Part shown: piece after piece, positions 1 to 9,185 of the stretch
Position numbering within the stretch: the stretch's first letter is position 1
How the letters are laid out: every line of letters begins with the position of its first letter
Assembly (NCBI RefSeq): GCF_030150205.1
Contig: NZ_JASLGT010000010.1
Coordinates: 34,512-98,511, forward strand
From: Niabella sp.
GTDB taxonomy: Bacteria > Bacteroidota > Bacteroidia > Chitinophagales > Chitinophagaceae
Direction of reading: 5' to 3'
DNA length: 64,000 nt
Position numbers and translations under genes: made by a program
The notes under the pieces: model-generated
What the model was told of the DNA's origin: nothing
Database searches by the model: none
What the model saw: only the letters and a program-made list of their open reading frames with translations

Positions 1-2
1 CT

Positions 3-38
3 GAAATGGAAAACCTGCCATTTGATGAACTTAAATAA
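3..38 (+). CDS. ccoQ: C-terminal tail of a small cbb3 oxidase subunit (CcoQ-like), partial
   Basis: Eleven codons and a TAA are open in this frame from the window edge, ending EMENLPFDELK. Short acidic tails of this kind are usual for the CcoQ/FixQ-like subunit that sits just before ccoP in Bacteroidota cbb3 oxidase operons. The assignment rests on position and tail character only. It matters because it argues that ccoP starts after this stop. Confidence 0.4.
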   Translation, partial: EMENLPFDELK

Positions 39-45
39 AGCTGCA

Positions 46-1227
46 ATGAAAGAGATAAAACGTTTAAAAAAAATCGTATGGTTTAGCGGATGGGGCAGCC
101 TGGCAGCATTGCCGGCGATGGCAGCAGAACAAACGCCGCAAGCACCCCGGTTGGTCCTGGATGTAAATATGGTGTTGCTGATCGTGATCATTTTCCTGTT
201 ATTGATCATCGGTATGCTGGGTTTTACCTTAAACGCCTCCATGGATGTGTACAGGGAACGGAAAAAAAATCAAAAGGCGAACAATAACGGCGGAAAAAAT
301 ACAGGAGCAGATTACATCAAACCGTTGCTGACACTGGCGGCTGTAGTTGTTGGGATGCAGGCATTTGGACAGGAGGATGCGGCGGCGGCCGTAACGGTTT
401 CCAACCCGTTCACCGACGCTAAGATTCTGCGGTATATTTTGGTAGGGGTGATCATATTGGAACTGCTCACCATCTTCATTTTTATTTACTGGATCCGCTT
501 TTTTACCGGTATCGAGGAAATGCGCGCGGCCAGTGTAAGTGCCAAAAAAGAAACCTATAAAGGATTGAGTGCCTGGTGGCGCAAAGCCAATAAGTTAAGG
601 CCGATGGAGGAGGAGCAGTCGCTGGATGTAGGCCATAGTTATGATGGAATCCGCGAGCTGGATAATGCTACACCACCCTGGTTTACCATTGCCTTTCTGG
701 CTTCGATCCTGTTCGGTATCGGTTATCTGTGGCGGTACCATGTAGCGCATGCGGCGCCCAACCAGTATGAAGAATATGAGATCGCCGTTACAAAGGGAAA
801 TCTTAAGGTAGCTGCTTATATGAAATCAAAGGGCGATGCAGTAAATGAAAATACCGTGGTGATGGCCGATGCCGCAGGTATTGAAGCAGGAAAGCAGCTA
901 TTTATGAATAACTGTACGGCTTGTCACGGCAACGCCGGTCAGGGAGGTGTTGGCCCTAATCTTACGGATGATTACTGGCTGCATGGTGGTAAGATAGGGG
1001 AGGTGTTTAAGACGATCAGGCTGGGGGTGGTAGAAAAAGGAATGATGAGCTGGAAGGATGTATTCTCTGCGGAACAGATCGCCGAAATCGCCAGTTATAT
1101 TAAATCCATCCATGGCAGTAATCCTCCGGGTGCCAAGGAGCCGCAGGGCGATCTCTTTAAAGATGCACCTCCTCCAACAGATGTTGCACCGGCATTGGCC
1201 AAGGCGGATAGCGGCGTTGCCAGGTAA
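46..1227 (+). CDS. ccoP: cbb3-type cytochrome c oxidase subunit CcoP (c-type cytochrome)
   Basis: Membrane c-type cytochrome subunit that passes electrons to the CcoN/O core of the cbb3 terminal oxidase. The N-terminus has hydrophobic helices near residues 35-60 and 125-150. An ATPPWF segment precedes a further helix, as in the FixP/CcoP N-terminal domain. A C-terminal mono-haem domain carries CTACH (Cys290, Cys293, His294), with a downstream Met-rich region that may hold the axial ligand. Proteobacterial CcoP usually has two haem domains; only one CxxCH is visible here, as is common in Bacteroidota. I chose the ATG at 46 because in-frame starts at 22 and 25 overlap the preceding reading frame, which ends at 38. 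It leads a ccoP-ccoG-ccoH-TauE/SafE run on the same strand. Confidence 0.9.
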   Translation: MKEIKRLKKIVWFSGWGSLAALPAMAAEQTPQAPRLVLDVNMVLLIVIIFLLLIIGMLGFTLNASMDVYRERKKNQKANNNGGKNTGADYIKPLLTLAAVVVGMQAFGQEDAAAAVTVSNPFTDAKILRYILVGVIILELLTIFIFIYWIRFFTGIEEMRAASVSAKKETYKGLSAWWRKANKLRPMEEEQSLDVGHSYDGIRELDNATPPWFTIAFLASILFGIGYLWRYHVAHAAPNQYEEYEIAVTKGNLKVAAYMKSKGDAVNENTVVMADAAGIEAGKQLFMNNCTACHGNAGQGGVGPNLTDDYWLHGGKIGEVFKTIRLGVVEKGMMSWKDVFSAEQIAEIASYIKSIHGSNPPGAKEPQGDLFKDAPPPTDVAPALAKADSGVAR

Positions 1228-1254
1228 ACCATTTATAAAAAGAAACCATAAAGG

Positions 1255-2676
1255 ATGAAGGCAGAAGATGAAGCCGTTGGTCCGCAAAAAGTCAGCAATA
1301 GTTTTAGAGACCGGCACAGCAACATAAATGAAAAAGGGAGGCGTAACTGGGTATATGCGCTCCGGCCCAAGGGGAAATTATACCGGTACCGGCAATGGTT
1401 GTCTGCCGGTTACCTGTTGTTGTTTTTTGCATTGCCTTTTATAAAGATCAATGGCATGCCCGCTGTGGAGCTGAATTTTCCGGAGGCCCGTTTTATCCTG
1501 TTTGGAAAAATATTCTGGCCGGATGATTTCTTCATCTTCGCCGTGGCGATGGTGCTGGCCATTGTATTTGTGGCGCTGTTTACCGTTATTTACGGACGTG
1601 TCTTTTGCGGATGGGTTTGCCCCCAAACCGTATTTATGGAATTTGTTTTCAGGAAGATCGAATGGTGGATCGAAGGCACACCCACCCAGCAAAAAAAGCT
1701 CAATGCGGCGCCAATGAGCGTACAGAAGTTTACAAAAAAAGCAGTAAAGCACCTGGTCTTCTTTATCGTCTCCTTCCTGATCGCTCATACCTTTCTTTCT
1801 TATATCCTGGGCGTGCAGGAAGTGCTGGCGTTGATGCGAAGCCCCATATCGGAAAATATCGGGCTTTTTGCCGGGCTCTTGTTTTTTACCGGGCTTTTCT
1901 ATTTTGTCTTCGCCTTTGTGCGGGATATTGTTTGTACCACTGTTTGCCCGTATGGACGACTCCAGGGCGTGCTGTTCGATAAAGATACCATGCAGGTTTC
2001 TTACGATTATAACCGGGGTGAGCCCCGGGGCAAGCTGGCAAAGAAAGAGCAGCAGTCGCTGGGAGATTGTATTGATTGCAAACTTTGTGTACATGTTTGT
2101 CCTACAGGTATCGATATCCGCAATGGCGTGCAGATGGAATGTGTAGGTTGCGCGGCCTGTATGGATGCCTGTAATGAGGTGATGTTCCGGATCGGCCGGC
2201 CGGAGGGATTGATCCGCATGGCCTCCGAAAACCAGATCTCAAAAAAACAACCTTTTCATTTTAACGGAAGAATGAAATTCTACTCCGTTATCCTGGTTGT
2301 TTTAGTAACGCTCATGAGCTTCCTCGTTCTTTCCAGGAAGCGCATCGATACCACCATATCCCGGGTAAAAGGGCAATTATACCAGGAAGTAGGGAAGGAT
2401 TCACTGTCGAATCTTTTCCAGGCAAAGATCATCAATAAAACGCGGGAAGATATGCGGTTTGAATTAAAGGTGGAAGGCCCTGTGCCCGGGCGGGTGCGTA
2501 TGATCGATTCCTCACATAATGTGTTGAAAAAAGAGCGCCTGAGTAACCGCACTTTTTTCATCGTATTACCCGTAGCGGGTATTAAGGCCCGGTCCACCGA
2601 TATCCGGATCGGGGTGTATATCAACGGTGAAAAAACGGCAACGATAAAATCAAAATTTTTAGGACCCTTTATTTAA
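1255..2676 (+). CDS. ccoG: Cytochrome c oxidase accessory protein CcoG (FixG/RdxA)
   Basis: Membrane iron-sulfur protein required for cbb3 oxidase maturation; the family is linked to copper handling for the CcoN centre. Membrane helices lie near residues 48-65, 85-110, 160-180 and 200-220. Cysteine pairs CGWVCP and CTTVCPYGR lie between them. Two ferredoxin-like clusters follow (CIDCKLCVHVCP and CVGCAACMDAC). After a further helix near residue 345 comes an Ig-like C-terminal domain, typical of FixG. Length (473 aa) fits the family. It starts 28 nt after ccoP with AAGG just upstream of the ATG, so co-transcription with ccoP is likely. Confidence 0.95.
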   Translation: MKAEDEAVGPQKVSNSFRDRHSNINEKGRRNWVYALRPKGKLYRYRQWLSAGYLLLFFALPFIKINGMPAVELNFPEARFILFGKIFWPDDFFIFAVAMVLAIVFVALFTVIYGRVFCGWVCPQTVFMEFVFRKIEWWIEGTPTQQKKLNAAPMSVQKFTKKAVKHLVFFIVSFLIAHTFLSYILGVQEVLALMRSPISENIGLFAGLLFFTGLFYFVFAFVRDIVCTTVCPYGRLQGVLFDKDTMQVSYDYNRGEPRGKLAKKEQQSLGDCIDCKLCVHVCPTGIDIRNGVQMECVGCAACMDACNEVMFRIGRPEGLIRMASENQISKKQPFHFNGRMKFYSVILVVLVTLMSFLVLSRKRIDTTISRVKGQLYQEVGKDSLSNLFQAKIINKTREDMRFELKVEGPVPGRVRMIDSSHNVLKKERLSNRTFFIVLPVAGIKARSTDIRIGVYINGEKTATIKSKFLGPFI

Positions 2677-2681
2677 AACAA

Positions 2682-3125
2682 ATGCAGATGAACTGGGGAA
2701 TCAGGGTGGTGATTGTATTGGCGGTGTTCCTCGCCGGAATGAGCTTTATGGTGGGCATTGCCATGCGGCAGACGAATGAAACGGTAGACGCAAATTATTA
2801 TGAGAAGGAACTGAAATATCAGCAGGTGATCGACGGTAAGCAACAGCTGGCCGCGCTGGGTCAGCCCGTTTCCATCCGCGATTCGGCCGGCAGCATTTGG
2901 GTCCGGCTTCCGGAAGCAGCGTCTGATCGTCTTGACTCGGGGCATATAGAGTTTCTCCGGATGTCTGCAAGTGCGGCAGATCGCCGGATACCCATTCAGT
3001 CCGGAAGCGTATCGGTTTATTCTTTGCCCCGCAGCTCATTTGTAAAGGGATGGTACCGGGCAAGCGTAGCGTGGGAGAACAATCATATAAGATATTACCA
3101 TGAAGAAAATATTCAAATTCCGTAA
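2682..3125 (+). CDS. ccoH: FixH/CcoH family cbb3 assembly protein
   Basis: Small single-pass membrane protein of the FixH family, which helps assemble or stabilise the cbb3 oxidase. One N-terminal hydrophobic helix (about residues 5-25) is followed by a soluble domain facing out of the cytoplasm. The helix is followed by an NYYEKELKYQ stretch, a usual FixH feature. It lies five nucleotides after ccoG, and its stop codon directly abuts the next start. Identity rests on that motif, size (147 aa) and position in the operon. Confidence 0.85.
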   Translation: MQMNWGIRVVIVLAVFLAGMSFMVGIAMRQTNETVDANYYEKELKYQQVIDGKQQLAALGQPVSIRDSAGSIWVRLPEAASDRLDSGHIEFLRMSASAADRRIPIQSGSVSVYSLPRSSFVKGWYRASVAWENNHIRYYHEENIQIP

Positions 3126-3830
3126 ATGGTAGCCGCAATACTTGCCGGTTTGGGCATGGGCATTGCAGGCAGCTTCCACTGCATCGGGATGTGTGGTCCG
3201 CTGGCATTGTCGATTCCGCTGGATGCGTCGGAATCCCATTCCCGGCTGCTATCAGTATTGTTTTATAACCTGGGCCGGGTACTGACTTACTTCCTGATGG
3301 GTGCGGTGCTTGGATGGGCCGGGTACCGGTTTGCCATCGTCGGGTACCAGCAGTATTTCTCTGTTGCCATGGGCGTTGTATTATTGGTGATGTTACTGCC
3401 GGTCCGGTACCTCCCGGAGATAAAATGGTTCAAGCGCATACAACAAACTATTAAACGAACACTGGCCCGGTTTCTTACCCGCCGTAACCGGCCGCTTTCA
3501 TTCCTGTTGATTGGCGTTTTGAATGGATTATTGCCCTGTGGCCTGGTTTATATGGCCATCGCCACTGCATTGGTTATGGGCGGCATCTTCACATCGGGTA
3601 TCTTTATGGCTGCGTTTGGCCTGGGTACGATCCCGTTAATGGCCGTTCTGATGCTTACGGGGCATCATCTTTCATTTTCTTTCAGGGTTCGTATAAAAAA
3701 ACTGTTGCCTTATTTTATAGGGTGTGTGGCGCTACTGATGGTGCTGAGGGGCCTGAACCTGGGCATTCCATATATCAGTCCGGCCTTTTCAACAGGCGCT
3801 GGGACTGTGAATTGCCACCCGGTAAAATAA
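3126..3830 (+). CDS. TauE/SafE (UreH-like) membrane protein of the cbb3 operon
   Basis: Six-helix membrane protein of the sulfite-exporter TauE/SafE, UreH_2-like group. The N-terminus has SFHCIGMCGPLALS, whose HCxxMCGP pattern marks the family members found at the end of cbb3 operons. A second hydrophobic repeat begins near LIGVLNGLLPCGLVYMA, with another conserved Cys. In cbb3 operons such proteins are thought to work in metal handling or electron transfer for oxidase assembly; the substrate cannot be read from sequence. The start codon touches the ccoH stop. The gene ends 5 nt from a convergent gene with no obvious terminator. Confidence 0.85.
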   Translation: MVAAILAGLGMGIAGSFHCIGMCGPLALSIPLDASESHSRLLSVLFYNLGRVLTYFLMGAVLGWAGYRFAIVGYQQYFSVAMGVVLLVMLLPVRYLPEIKWFKRIQQTIKRTLARFLTRRNRPLSFLLIGVLNGLLPCGLVYMAIATALVMGGIFTSGIFMAAFGLGTIPLMAVLMLTGHHLSFSFRVRIKKLLPYFIGCVALLMVLRGLNLGIPYISPAFSTGAGTVNCHPVK

Positions 3831-3834
3831 ATGC

Positions 3835-4194
3835 CTATTTTGTTTTCTGAGAGGGGGGCGTATCCACCATCTTGTCCAGTTCCCGGGCCAGCTTTTCGAT
3901 CAGGCTGGCAGTAGCGGCTGCAAGACTGTCTACATAGGGCTGACTGGTCTTTGCTAATTTATCAGCCTTGTTTTCAATAATGTTCCGGATCTTATCGGCG
4001 GCCCGTTCGGCTGCGGCGGCTGCTTTGGCAAGACTTGCCTCCAGTTCTTTCCCGCTGCTGGTGCTATCTGTATTAGACGGCATTGCCGCAACCGGCTTCT
4101 GACGGTTGGCCTCTTTTGTTGTTTGGGCCCCGCCGGCAAGTGCGGCTCCTGTTACAAATAAAAGGAGCAGGAACGGTTTTGAATAGTTTTTCAT
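3835..4194 (-). CDS. Small secreted Ala/Lys-rich helical protein, unknown function
   Basis: I do not recognise this 119-residue protein. It has a clear signal peptide (MKNYSKPFLLLLF through the AGGAQ region). The mature part, from about residue 45, is rich in Ala, Lys, Glu and Asp and is predicted to be one long amphipathic helix or coiled coil, with no Cys or aromatic core. Such proteins are usually periplasmic or surface-exposed. It is a single gene, convergent with the cbb3 operon and downstream of the transglutaminase-like gene on the same strand (119-nt gap). Confidence 0.65.
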   Translation of the reverse strand: MKNYSKPFLLLLFVTGAALAGGAQTTKEANRQKPVAAMPSNTDSTSSGKELEASLAKAAAAAERAADKIRNIIENKADKLAKTSQPYVDSLAAATASLIEKLARELDKMVDTPPSQKTK

Positions 4195-4312
4195 GATACA
4201 ACTTTTATAAAAGGGTTAGACCGTAAAATAAAAGCAGGGGTTGCACCCGGAATAAAAGCGGGGTAGCAAAACAAAAAACAGAAACGCAGCAGGAACCTTA
4301 TGGTTTTGAAAA

Positions 4313-5170
4313 TTAATCCAGCAGGCGAATCAGCGATTCCAGCTCCTGGTACTGTACACGCTGAAGATCATTATTAAAACATTCCCGGAAGTCGGCTAAT
4401 ACCTGTTTAATAACCTCCCGGTTCGATTGTGGGCGAAGCAGGTCCGGCGTATCTTCCACAGCAATTTTTTTAAGATAGTGATGCAGGTCGGTATGTGTAA
4501 AAACCTGTCCCAGCGAAGGCTCTATAAAAAACTCCACTTCGTAATGTCCTGTGGTATCGCCCAAACCGGGTTTGCAATAGCCCAGTACAAACTGGTGGGG
4601 GATGCGCATCAACCGGATGGGAATATCCAGCATTTCTACCAGCAATAAATAAAGTGAGCCAATGCCGGTTTGATTTCCTTTTTTGGATTCAAGGATCTGC
4701 GGAAGCAGGTATTCATTGGGGCGTTCCGTATTATTGGTATTTCCCTTAAGGCCGATATAATTATAAATAATACTGTTAATAATGTGTACCTGTTCCAGCG
4801 GGGTAAGGTAATTGTTGATCTCCAGCCAGATGTTTCTGCGCAGCCGCTCCACGTTGTGCAATACTTTGGCAGCCTGCATCTCAGGGTAAAGAAATTTAGC
4901 AATTAAAAGCAGGGCCGGCAGTAGCTCGTGATGCCCGGCCTCGTTCCATTGTTTGAAATCGGTATGCAACCCGGAAAAATACAACCGGTGAATCAGCAAT
5001 TCAATACGCTCCTGTACTTCTTTGTCTTCCGTGGTTTCCCATAAATGTTCCAGGTTGGGAATCATTGGAAGTCCATAAGTAATGATGCGGTTACTAACGG
5101 CCTCATAAATTTCGTTATCCGGGTCGTCTATCAGATTGAGCAATGCATTTACTTCGTTTTTCTCGTCCAT
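4313..5170 (-). CDS. Transglutaminase-like (SirB1-type) protein
   Basis: Cytosolic protein of the SirB1/transglutaminase-like group (285 aa, no signal peptide or membrane helix). The N-terminal third is helical and repeat-like. The central part carries the family stretch SKKGNQTGIGSLYLLLVEML. This is followed by a putative His in RIPHQFVLGY and an acidic FFIEPSLG strand. The usual catalytic Cys of true transglutaminases is replaced by Thr/Gly at QTGIGS, as in many SirB1 proteins, so an enzymatic role is doubtful. The biochemical function of the family is not established. It is divergent from the MscS gene, with about 200 nt between. Confidence 0.8.
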   Translation of the reverse strand: MDEKNEVNALLNLIDDPDNEIYEAVSNRIITYGLPMIPNLEHLWETTEDKEVQERIELLIHRLYFSGLHTDFKQWNEAGHHELLPALLLIAKFLYPEMQAAKVLHNVERLRRNIWLEINNYLTPLEQVHIINSIIYNYIGLKGNTNNTERPNEYLLPQILESKKGNQTGIGSLYLLLVEMLDIPIRLMRIPHQFVLGYCKPGLGDTTGHYEVEFFIEPSLGQVFTHTDLHHYLKKIAVEDTPDLLRPQSNREVIKQVLADFRECFNNDLQRVQYQELESLIRLLD

Positions 5171-5374
5171 CCGTTCAAAGATAGCCGGCTACAGGGTGCA
5201 GAACAAAAATATAAATCCACACCCGTGCATAACACGGTTTATGACGGTGCGCAGGAATAAAATTACGCCTGCTGCCAACTACCTTCGAACTGTGTAATGG
5301 CCGTTTGCCAAAGCCCGCTTTAAACAGTTTTTAAATTCGTTCAAAATGATTAGCTTGGCAGCTAAATCATGTAG

Positions 5375-6241
5375 ATGGAACAGCGCAAGGGAACGATACC
5401 GGTATCTTTTATGTTGCGGCTTTTGGCCTGGATCCTGCTGAGCATTTCGTTTCCTGTTTTCAATGATTTTTACGCTCAGCATCCCTACCTGCTGCAGCTG
5501 GCATATGGACTGAATACGTTTCTTACGGCAAGTGTGCTTATTTCCATTGGTAAGTTTATCCTTGTTTCCTTTTATAACCGCAGGCATGCGTCAAATAAAG
5601 TACGGGGCAATTTTGTGCTGGGAATTAACCGCCTGGCAGCCATACTGAATGCTGTTTTTGCAGTGGTGTCGGTCATGATCGCGCTGGGCATCAATCCCAA
5701 AGACTTTATCACCAGCATGACCATTGTTGCCATGGCCATCGCAGTTATTTTTAGGGAATACATTACCAATATGATCAGTGGGCTGATCGTAATGTTTTCC
5801 GAACAGTTCTCCATCGGGGATCATATCCGCGTAGGTGAACATTCCGGTAAGATCATTGATATCACTTTTGCAAATATTGTGGTGTTGAATGAGGAGGAAG
5901 ATATGGTGCTGGTACCCAATAATCTTGTTTTTACCGCTACCGTGATCAATAAATCGGCGCAGGTATCGGATAAGCTGACCGTGCGTTTTGAACTGCCCCT
6001 GGCTGATAAGATGGATGTGCAGACGTTAAGCACAAGGTTGGAGCCGGTGCTGAAAACCATGCCGGACCTGATTCCGGGAGGGGAAATGCTGGTGAGGATT
6101 GCCGATATGGGGAAGGATTTTATTAAATATAAAATAGACCTGCATGCGATCGACAGCAGCAACCGCCGGCAGAAACGGATTGAAAGCGCTGTGCTGAATG
6201 CCGTGTTGCAATTAACCGAAACCCACCGTGAAAGGCTATAA
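5375..6241 (+). CDS. Small mechanosensitive channel (MscS family)
   Basis: Inner-membrane channel that opens on membrane tension during osmotic downshock. Three to four hydrophobic helices lie in the first 130 residues. The pore-lining helix is followed by IVMFSEQFSIGDHIRVGEHSG, the diagnostic start of the MscS beta domain. VLVPNNLVFTATVINKS then matches the conserved beta-domain end. The C-terminal alpha/beta domain is present. At 288 aa it is a minimal MscS without large N-terminal extensions. It is a single gene with its own upstream region. Confidence 0.92.
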   Translation: MEQRKGTIPVSFMLRLLAWILLSISFPVFNDFYAQHPYLLQLAYGLNTFLTASVLISIGKFILVSFYNRRHASNKVRGNFVLGINRLAAILNAVFAVVSVMIALGINPKDFITSMTIVAMAIAVIFREYITNMISGLIVMFSEQFSIGDHIRVGEHSGKIIDITFANIVVLNEEEDMVLVPNNLVFTATVINKSAQVSDKLTVRFELPLADKMDVQTLSTRLEPVLKTMPDLIPGGEMLVRIADMGKDFIKYKIDLHAIDSSNRRQKRIESAVLNAVLQLTETHRERL

Positions 6242-6291
6242 GAAAGGAGGGGCCTTTATCAGGAATAATGTAAAAACTGTGATTGAATTAT

Positions 6292-7644
6292 ATGCGACAT
6301 CTTTATCTTTTTTCGCTGCTGCTGTTTACTGCAGTAACAGGTCTTGCCCAGCAACGGCCGAATATCATTTTTGTGCTGACGGATGACCTGGGTTACTCCG
6401 ATATCGGTTGCTATGGCAACCCGGTGATCCGGACGCCGTTCCTCGATAAAATGGCCGGCAGCGGCTTGCTGGCAACCAATTATGTGGTAACCAGTCCGTC
6501 CTGCACGCCTTCGCGTGCATCCCTTTTAACCGGCCGCTATGCTTCGCGCTATAATCTTCCGGATCCGATTGCGCCGGGTTCCCCGCTGGGATTGCCGGAT
6601 GCAGAGATAACGCTGGCTGAAATGCTGAAGAAAAACGGTTATCGTACAGCAATGGTGGGGAAATGGCATCTTGGCGATCAAAAAGCATACAACAAACCCA
6701 ATGGCCAGGGATTTGATGCTTTTTATGGGCTGTTGTATAGCCATGATTACCGGTACCCGTATGTAAATACAGATACGGTCATTAAGATCTTCCGGAATAC
6801 CAGGCCGGAACTGGAAAAACCGGCAGACTCCCTGCTTACGCGGTTGTATACCCGGGAATCGATCCGGTTTATTGAACAGCAGCAGCCCGGGAAGCCCTTC
6901 TTCCTGTACCTGGCACATAACCTGCCCCACCTGCCTGTGGCTTATGCCGCCACTGCGGCTAAACTTAAAGGGAAAGAAGGTGGTCCTTTAGGGAAAGTGA
7001 TCACAGAGATCGATGAAGGCCTGGCTGATATCTGGAAGGTATTGGAGCAGAAAAAAATGGCTGATAATACGATTTTTATTTTCTCCAGCGACAATGGTCC
7101 CTGGAGCGAATACCCGCCAAGGATGGAAAAGGATGGAATTACGAAGCGTTCAGATGCCGGTGCCGCGGGTATCTTCAGAGGATCCAAAGCCCAGTCCTAC
7201 GAGGGCGGTGCCCGTGTGCCGTTTATTGTTTATTGGAAAAATCACATACCTGCCGGGTTGCAGCTTAGTGAAGCCATCAGTAATGTAGATGTATTGCCAA
7301 CCCTTGCAAAATGGACGGGCACAGCACTGCCGGCAGGCCGGGAGCTGGATGGGCAGGACATCAGCCGGTTGCTGGAAGGCAAGATAGCGCCCCGCAATTT
7401 TGAGCATCGGCCGATATTTATCGTAAATCATGGTAAACCCGAAGCGGTAAAACTAAAACAGTGGAAATACCGGGAGGCTCCCGCCTGGGAACACCCGGTT
7501 ACCGGGCAACTGATCCCCGCAGTGAAAGAGCTGTTTAATCTTGATGAAGATCCATCGGAAAGGGTGAACCTGGTCAATAGCAATAAAGAAAAGGCTGCAG
7601 CCTTAAAAAAGGTCTTTGATAATTTTGCCGCCTACGGCGAATGA
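6292..7644 (+). CDS. Secreted sulfatase (arylsulfatase A-like)
   Basis: Exported sulfatase that hydrolyses sulfate esters; the substrate is unknown. A signal peptide (MRHLYLFSLLLFTAVTGLAQ) is followed by RPNIIFVLTDDLGYSDIG with the paired metal-binding Asp. The formylglycine site is CTPSR with Cys71. GKWHLG and FSSDNGPWSE supply further active-site residues. About 450 residues fits the class. A TTG nine bases upstream is in frame, but the ATG at 6292 gives a cleaner signal peptide. A formylglycine-generating enzyme is needed elsewhere in the genome. The next gene, 150 nt downstream on the same strand, is a DUF1080 protein, a common partner in polysaccharide-degrading gene sets. Confidence 0.93.
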   Translation: MRHLYLFSLLLFTAVTGLAQQRPNIIFVLTDDLGYSDIGCYGNPVIRTPFLDKMAGSGLLATNYVVTSPSCTPSRASLLTGRYASRYNLPDPIAPGSPLGLPDAEITLAEMLKKNGYRTAMVGKWHLGDQKAYNKPNGQGFDAFYGLLYSHDYRYPYVNTDTVIKIFRNTRPELEKPADSLLTRLYTRESIRFIEQQQPGKPFFLYLAHNLPHLPVAYAATAAKLKGKEGGPLGKVITEIDEGLADIWKVLEQKKMADNTIFIFSSDNGPWSEYPPRMEKDGITKRSDAGAAGIFRGSKAQSYEGGARVPFIVYWKNHIPAGLQLSEAISNVDVLPTLAKWTGTALPAGRELDGQDISRLLEGKIAPRNFEHRPIFIVNHGKPEAVKLKQWKYREAPAWEHPVTGQLIPAVKELFNLDEDPSERVNLVNSNKEKAAALKKVFDNFAAYGE

Positions 7645-7793
7645 TCCTGCACGGATATCCGATGTGCAAACCGCTTATGGATCGGATTTACAAAAAAACG
7701 AAATAAATCTTATCTTCCGGTTTCGTTAGGCCGGGTGCATTTTTTTTGAATAGCCCGGCTGTCAAAAACTAAATCATTAAATAAATCATTTTT

Positions 7794-8771
7794 ATGCGTA
7801 AACGTTTTCTTGTTTTTGGTGTGAGTTGCTTATTGGCAGCGGCTTCCGTTCATGGCAGCCCGGCTTCCTGGGAAAAGCCGCAGCCGGTGCGCACAGCGGC
7901 GGCAGATGCTAAGGACCTGATCGGCCGCTGGGATATTACGGTAGACGTAGATGGTAAACCTTCTCCGTCCTGGCTGGAGGTGAAGCTATCCGGAACCAGA
8001 ACACTGGTAGGATATTTTGTGGGCATCACCGGAAGTGCCCGTCCGGTAGCGAAAGTGAATTTTAATAATGGCAAATTCAGTTTTACCATTCCGCCGCAAT
8101 GGGAGGAAGGGAACCAGGATTTTGTGATCGAAGGAACGTTGGCCGGTGATGGTATCGAAGGCACCGTGGTAACCAGCGAAGGTAAAAAATACAACTGGAA
8201 AGGTGTAAAAGCTCCGCTTTTAAAAAGAACTGCGGCGCCGGTTTGGGGCAAGCCGATCAACCTGTTTAATGGCAAGGACCTGAATGGCTGGAGAGCAGTA
8301 GGAGCGGCTAATCAATGGATCGTTAAGAACGGTGTGTTAACAAGCCCGCACTCCGGAGCCAACCTGATCTCTGATGAAAAATTCAATGATTTTAAATTGC
8401 ACGTGGAGTTCCGTTATCATAAAGGCAGCAACAGCGGTGTTTACCTCCGGGGAAGATACGAAACGCAGATTGAAGACAGCCCGAAAGACGCGCATCCGTC
8501 AAGCGTTTTGTTCAGCGGGATCTATGGCTTCCTGACGCCCAGCGAAATCAATGCAAAAGGACCGGATCAATGGCAGAGTTATGATATTACTCTCATTGGA
8601 AGAATGGTTACGGTTGTGGTAAATGGTAAAACAGTGATCAGCAACCAGGAAATTCCGGGTATCACCGGCGGGGCATTGGATAGCAACGAAGGAGAAGCCG
8701 GACCGATCTATATCCAGGGCGACCATGGTCCGATCGAATTCCGCAAGATCGTAATTACTCCTGCTAAATAG
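7794..8771 (+). CDS. Secreted DUF1080 (3-keto-disaccharide hydrolase-like) protein
   Basis: Periplasmic or secreted protein with a signal peptide (MRKRFLVFGVSCLLAAASVHG). An N-terminal beta domain (about residues 40-145, from DLIGRWDITVDVDG) precedes a DUF1080 jelly-roll, beginning INLFNGKDLNGW at about 160. The jelly-roll includes FRYHKGSNSGVYLRGRYE and ends IEFRKIVI. DUF1080 resembles LamG/concanavalin folds, and some members act on 3-keto-glucosides. No catalytic residues can be assigned from sequence. A strong terminator follows 25 nt after the stop, so this ends the transcript. Confidence 0.88.
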   Translation: MRKRFLVFGVSCLLAAASVHGSPASWEKPQPVRTAAADAKDLIGRWDITVDVDGKPSPSWLEVKLSGTRTLVGYFVGITGSARPVAKVNFNNGKFSFTIPPQWEEGNQDFVIEGTLAGDGIEGTVVTSEGKKYNWKGVKAPLLKRTAAPVWGKPINLFNGKDLNGWRAVGAANQWIVKNGVLTSPHSGANLISDEKFNDFKLHVEFRYHKGSNSGVYLRGRYETQIEDSPKDAHPSSVLFSGIYGFLTPSEINAKGPDQWQSYDITLIGRMVTVVVNGKTVISNQEIPGITGGALDSNEGEAGPIYIQGDHGPIEFRKIVITPAK

Positions 8772-8795
8772 CGGTATGAGTTAATATAGTTGATT

Positions 8796-8819
8796 AGGGC
8801 CTGTAAAGGCCCTTTTTTA
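8796..8819 (+). terminator. Intrinsic terminator after the DUF1080 gene
   Basis: Inverted repeat AGGGCC / GGCCCT around a short loop, followed by a run of T. It lies 25 nt past the stop of the DUF1080 gene on the same strand. Confidence 0.85.
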
Positions 8820-9185
8820 TTGGGTTGTTTCAGCCGTTTTCTATTGATTATACTATTCCGATAAACCGGCTTATAAGAGCTGGCCGGAATTGTAGCAAAA
8901 AATCTGTAGCAATTTTATTTTGCTACAAAAAAAATGTTACAAATTTGGACTGGTATATAAGCGTTTATATAGCCGGGGAGATTCGTGCCGGCATAAGGTT
9001 AACAAACAAAACATTAAAGTAGGTTCTGATTAACTGGAGCCATCGATATTTCCGAAATGGCCGAACAACAATGCTTCTTTCCTTGCAGGCTTGTTTTTGC
9101 TGAACCGGGATGCATGCCGTTAGCAGCAGAGGGCAGCATTATTCTGTCCTGTATCATTGTGGTAATATTAAATTTTACGGGTGGC
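8820..9185. other. Convergent intergenic gap with TGTAGCAA half-sites
   Basis: I see no convincing gene in this 366-nt gap between two 3' ends. It holds TGTAGCAA at 8891-8898 and again at 8905-8912, followed by its inverse TTGCTACA at 8920-8927. A 65-codon frame at 8825-9022 lacks any protein-like pattern and was left out. Confidence 0.5.

Noticed and set aside
1378..2094. Long minus-strand frame of 238 residues inside ccoG
   Set aside because: Antisense shadow of the clear CcoG gene, with composition unlike a protein.
8825..9022. 65-residue open frame after the DUF1080 terminator
   Set aside because: Low-complexity, no family pattern, overlaps the TGTAGCAA sites and has no plausible start context.
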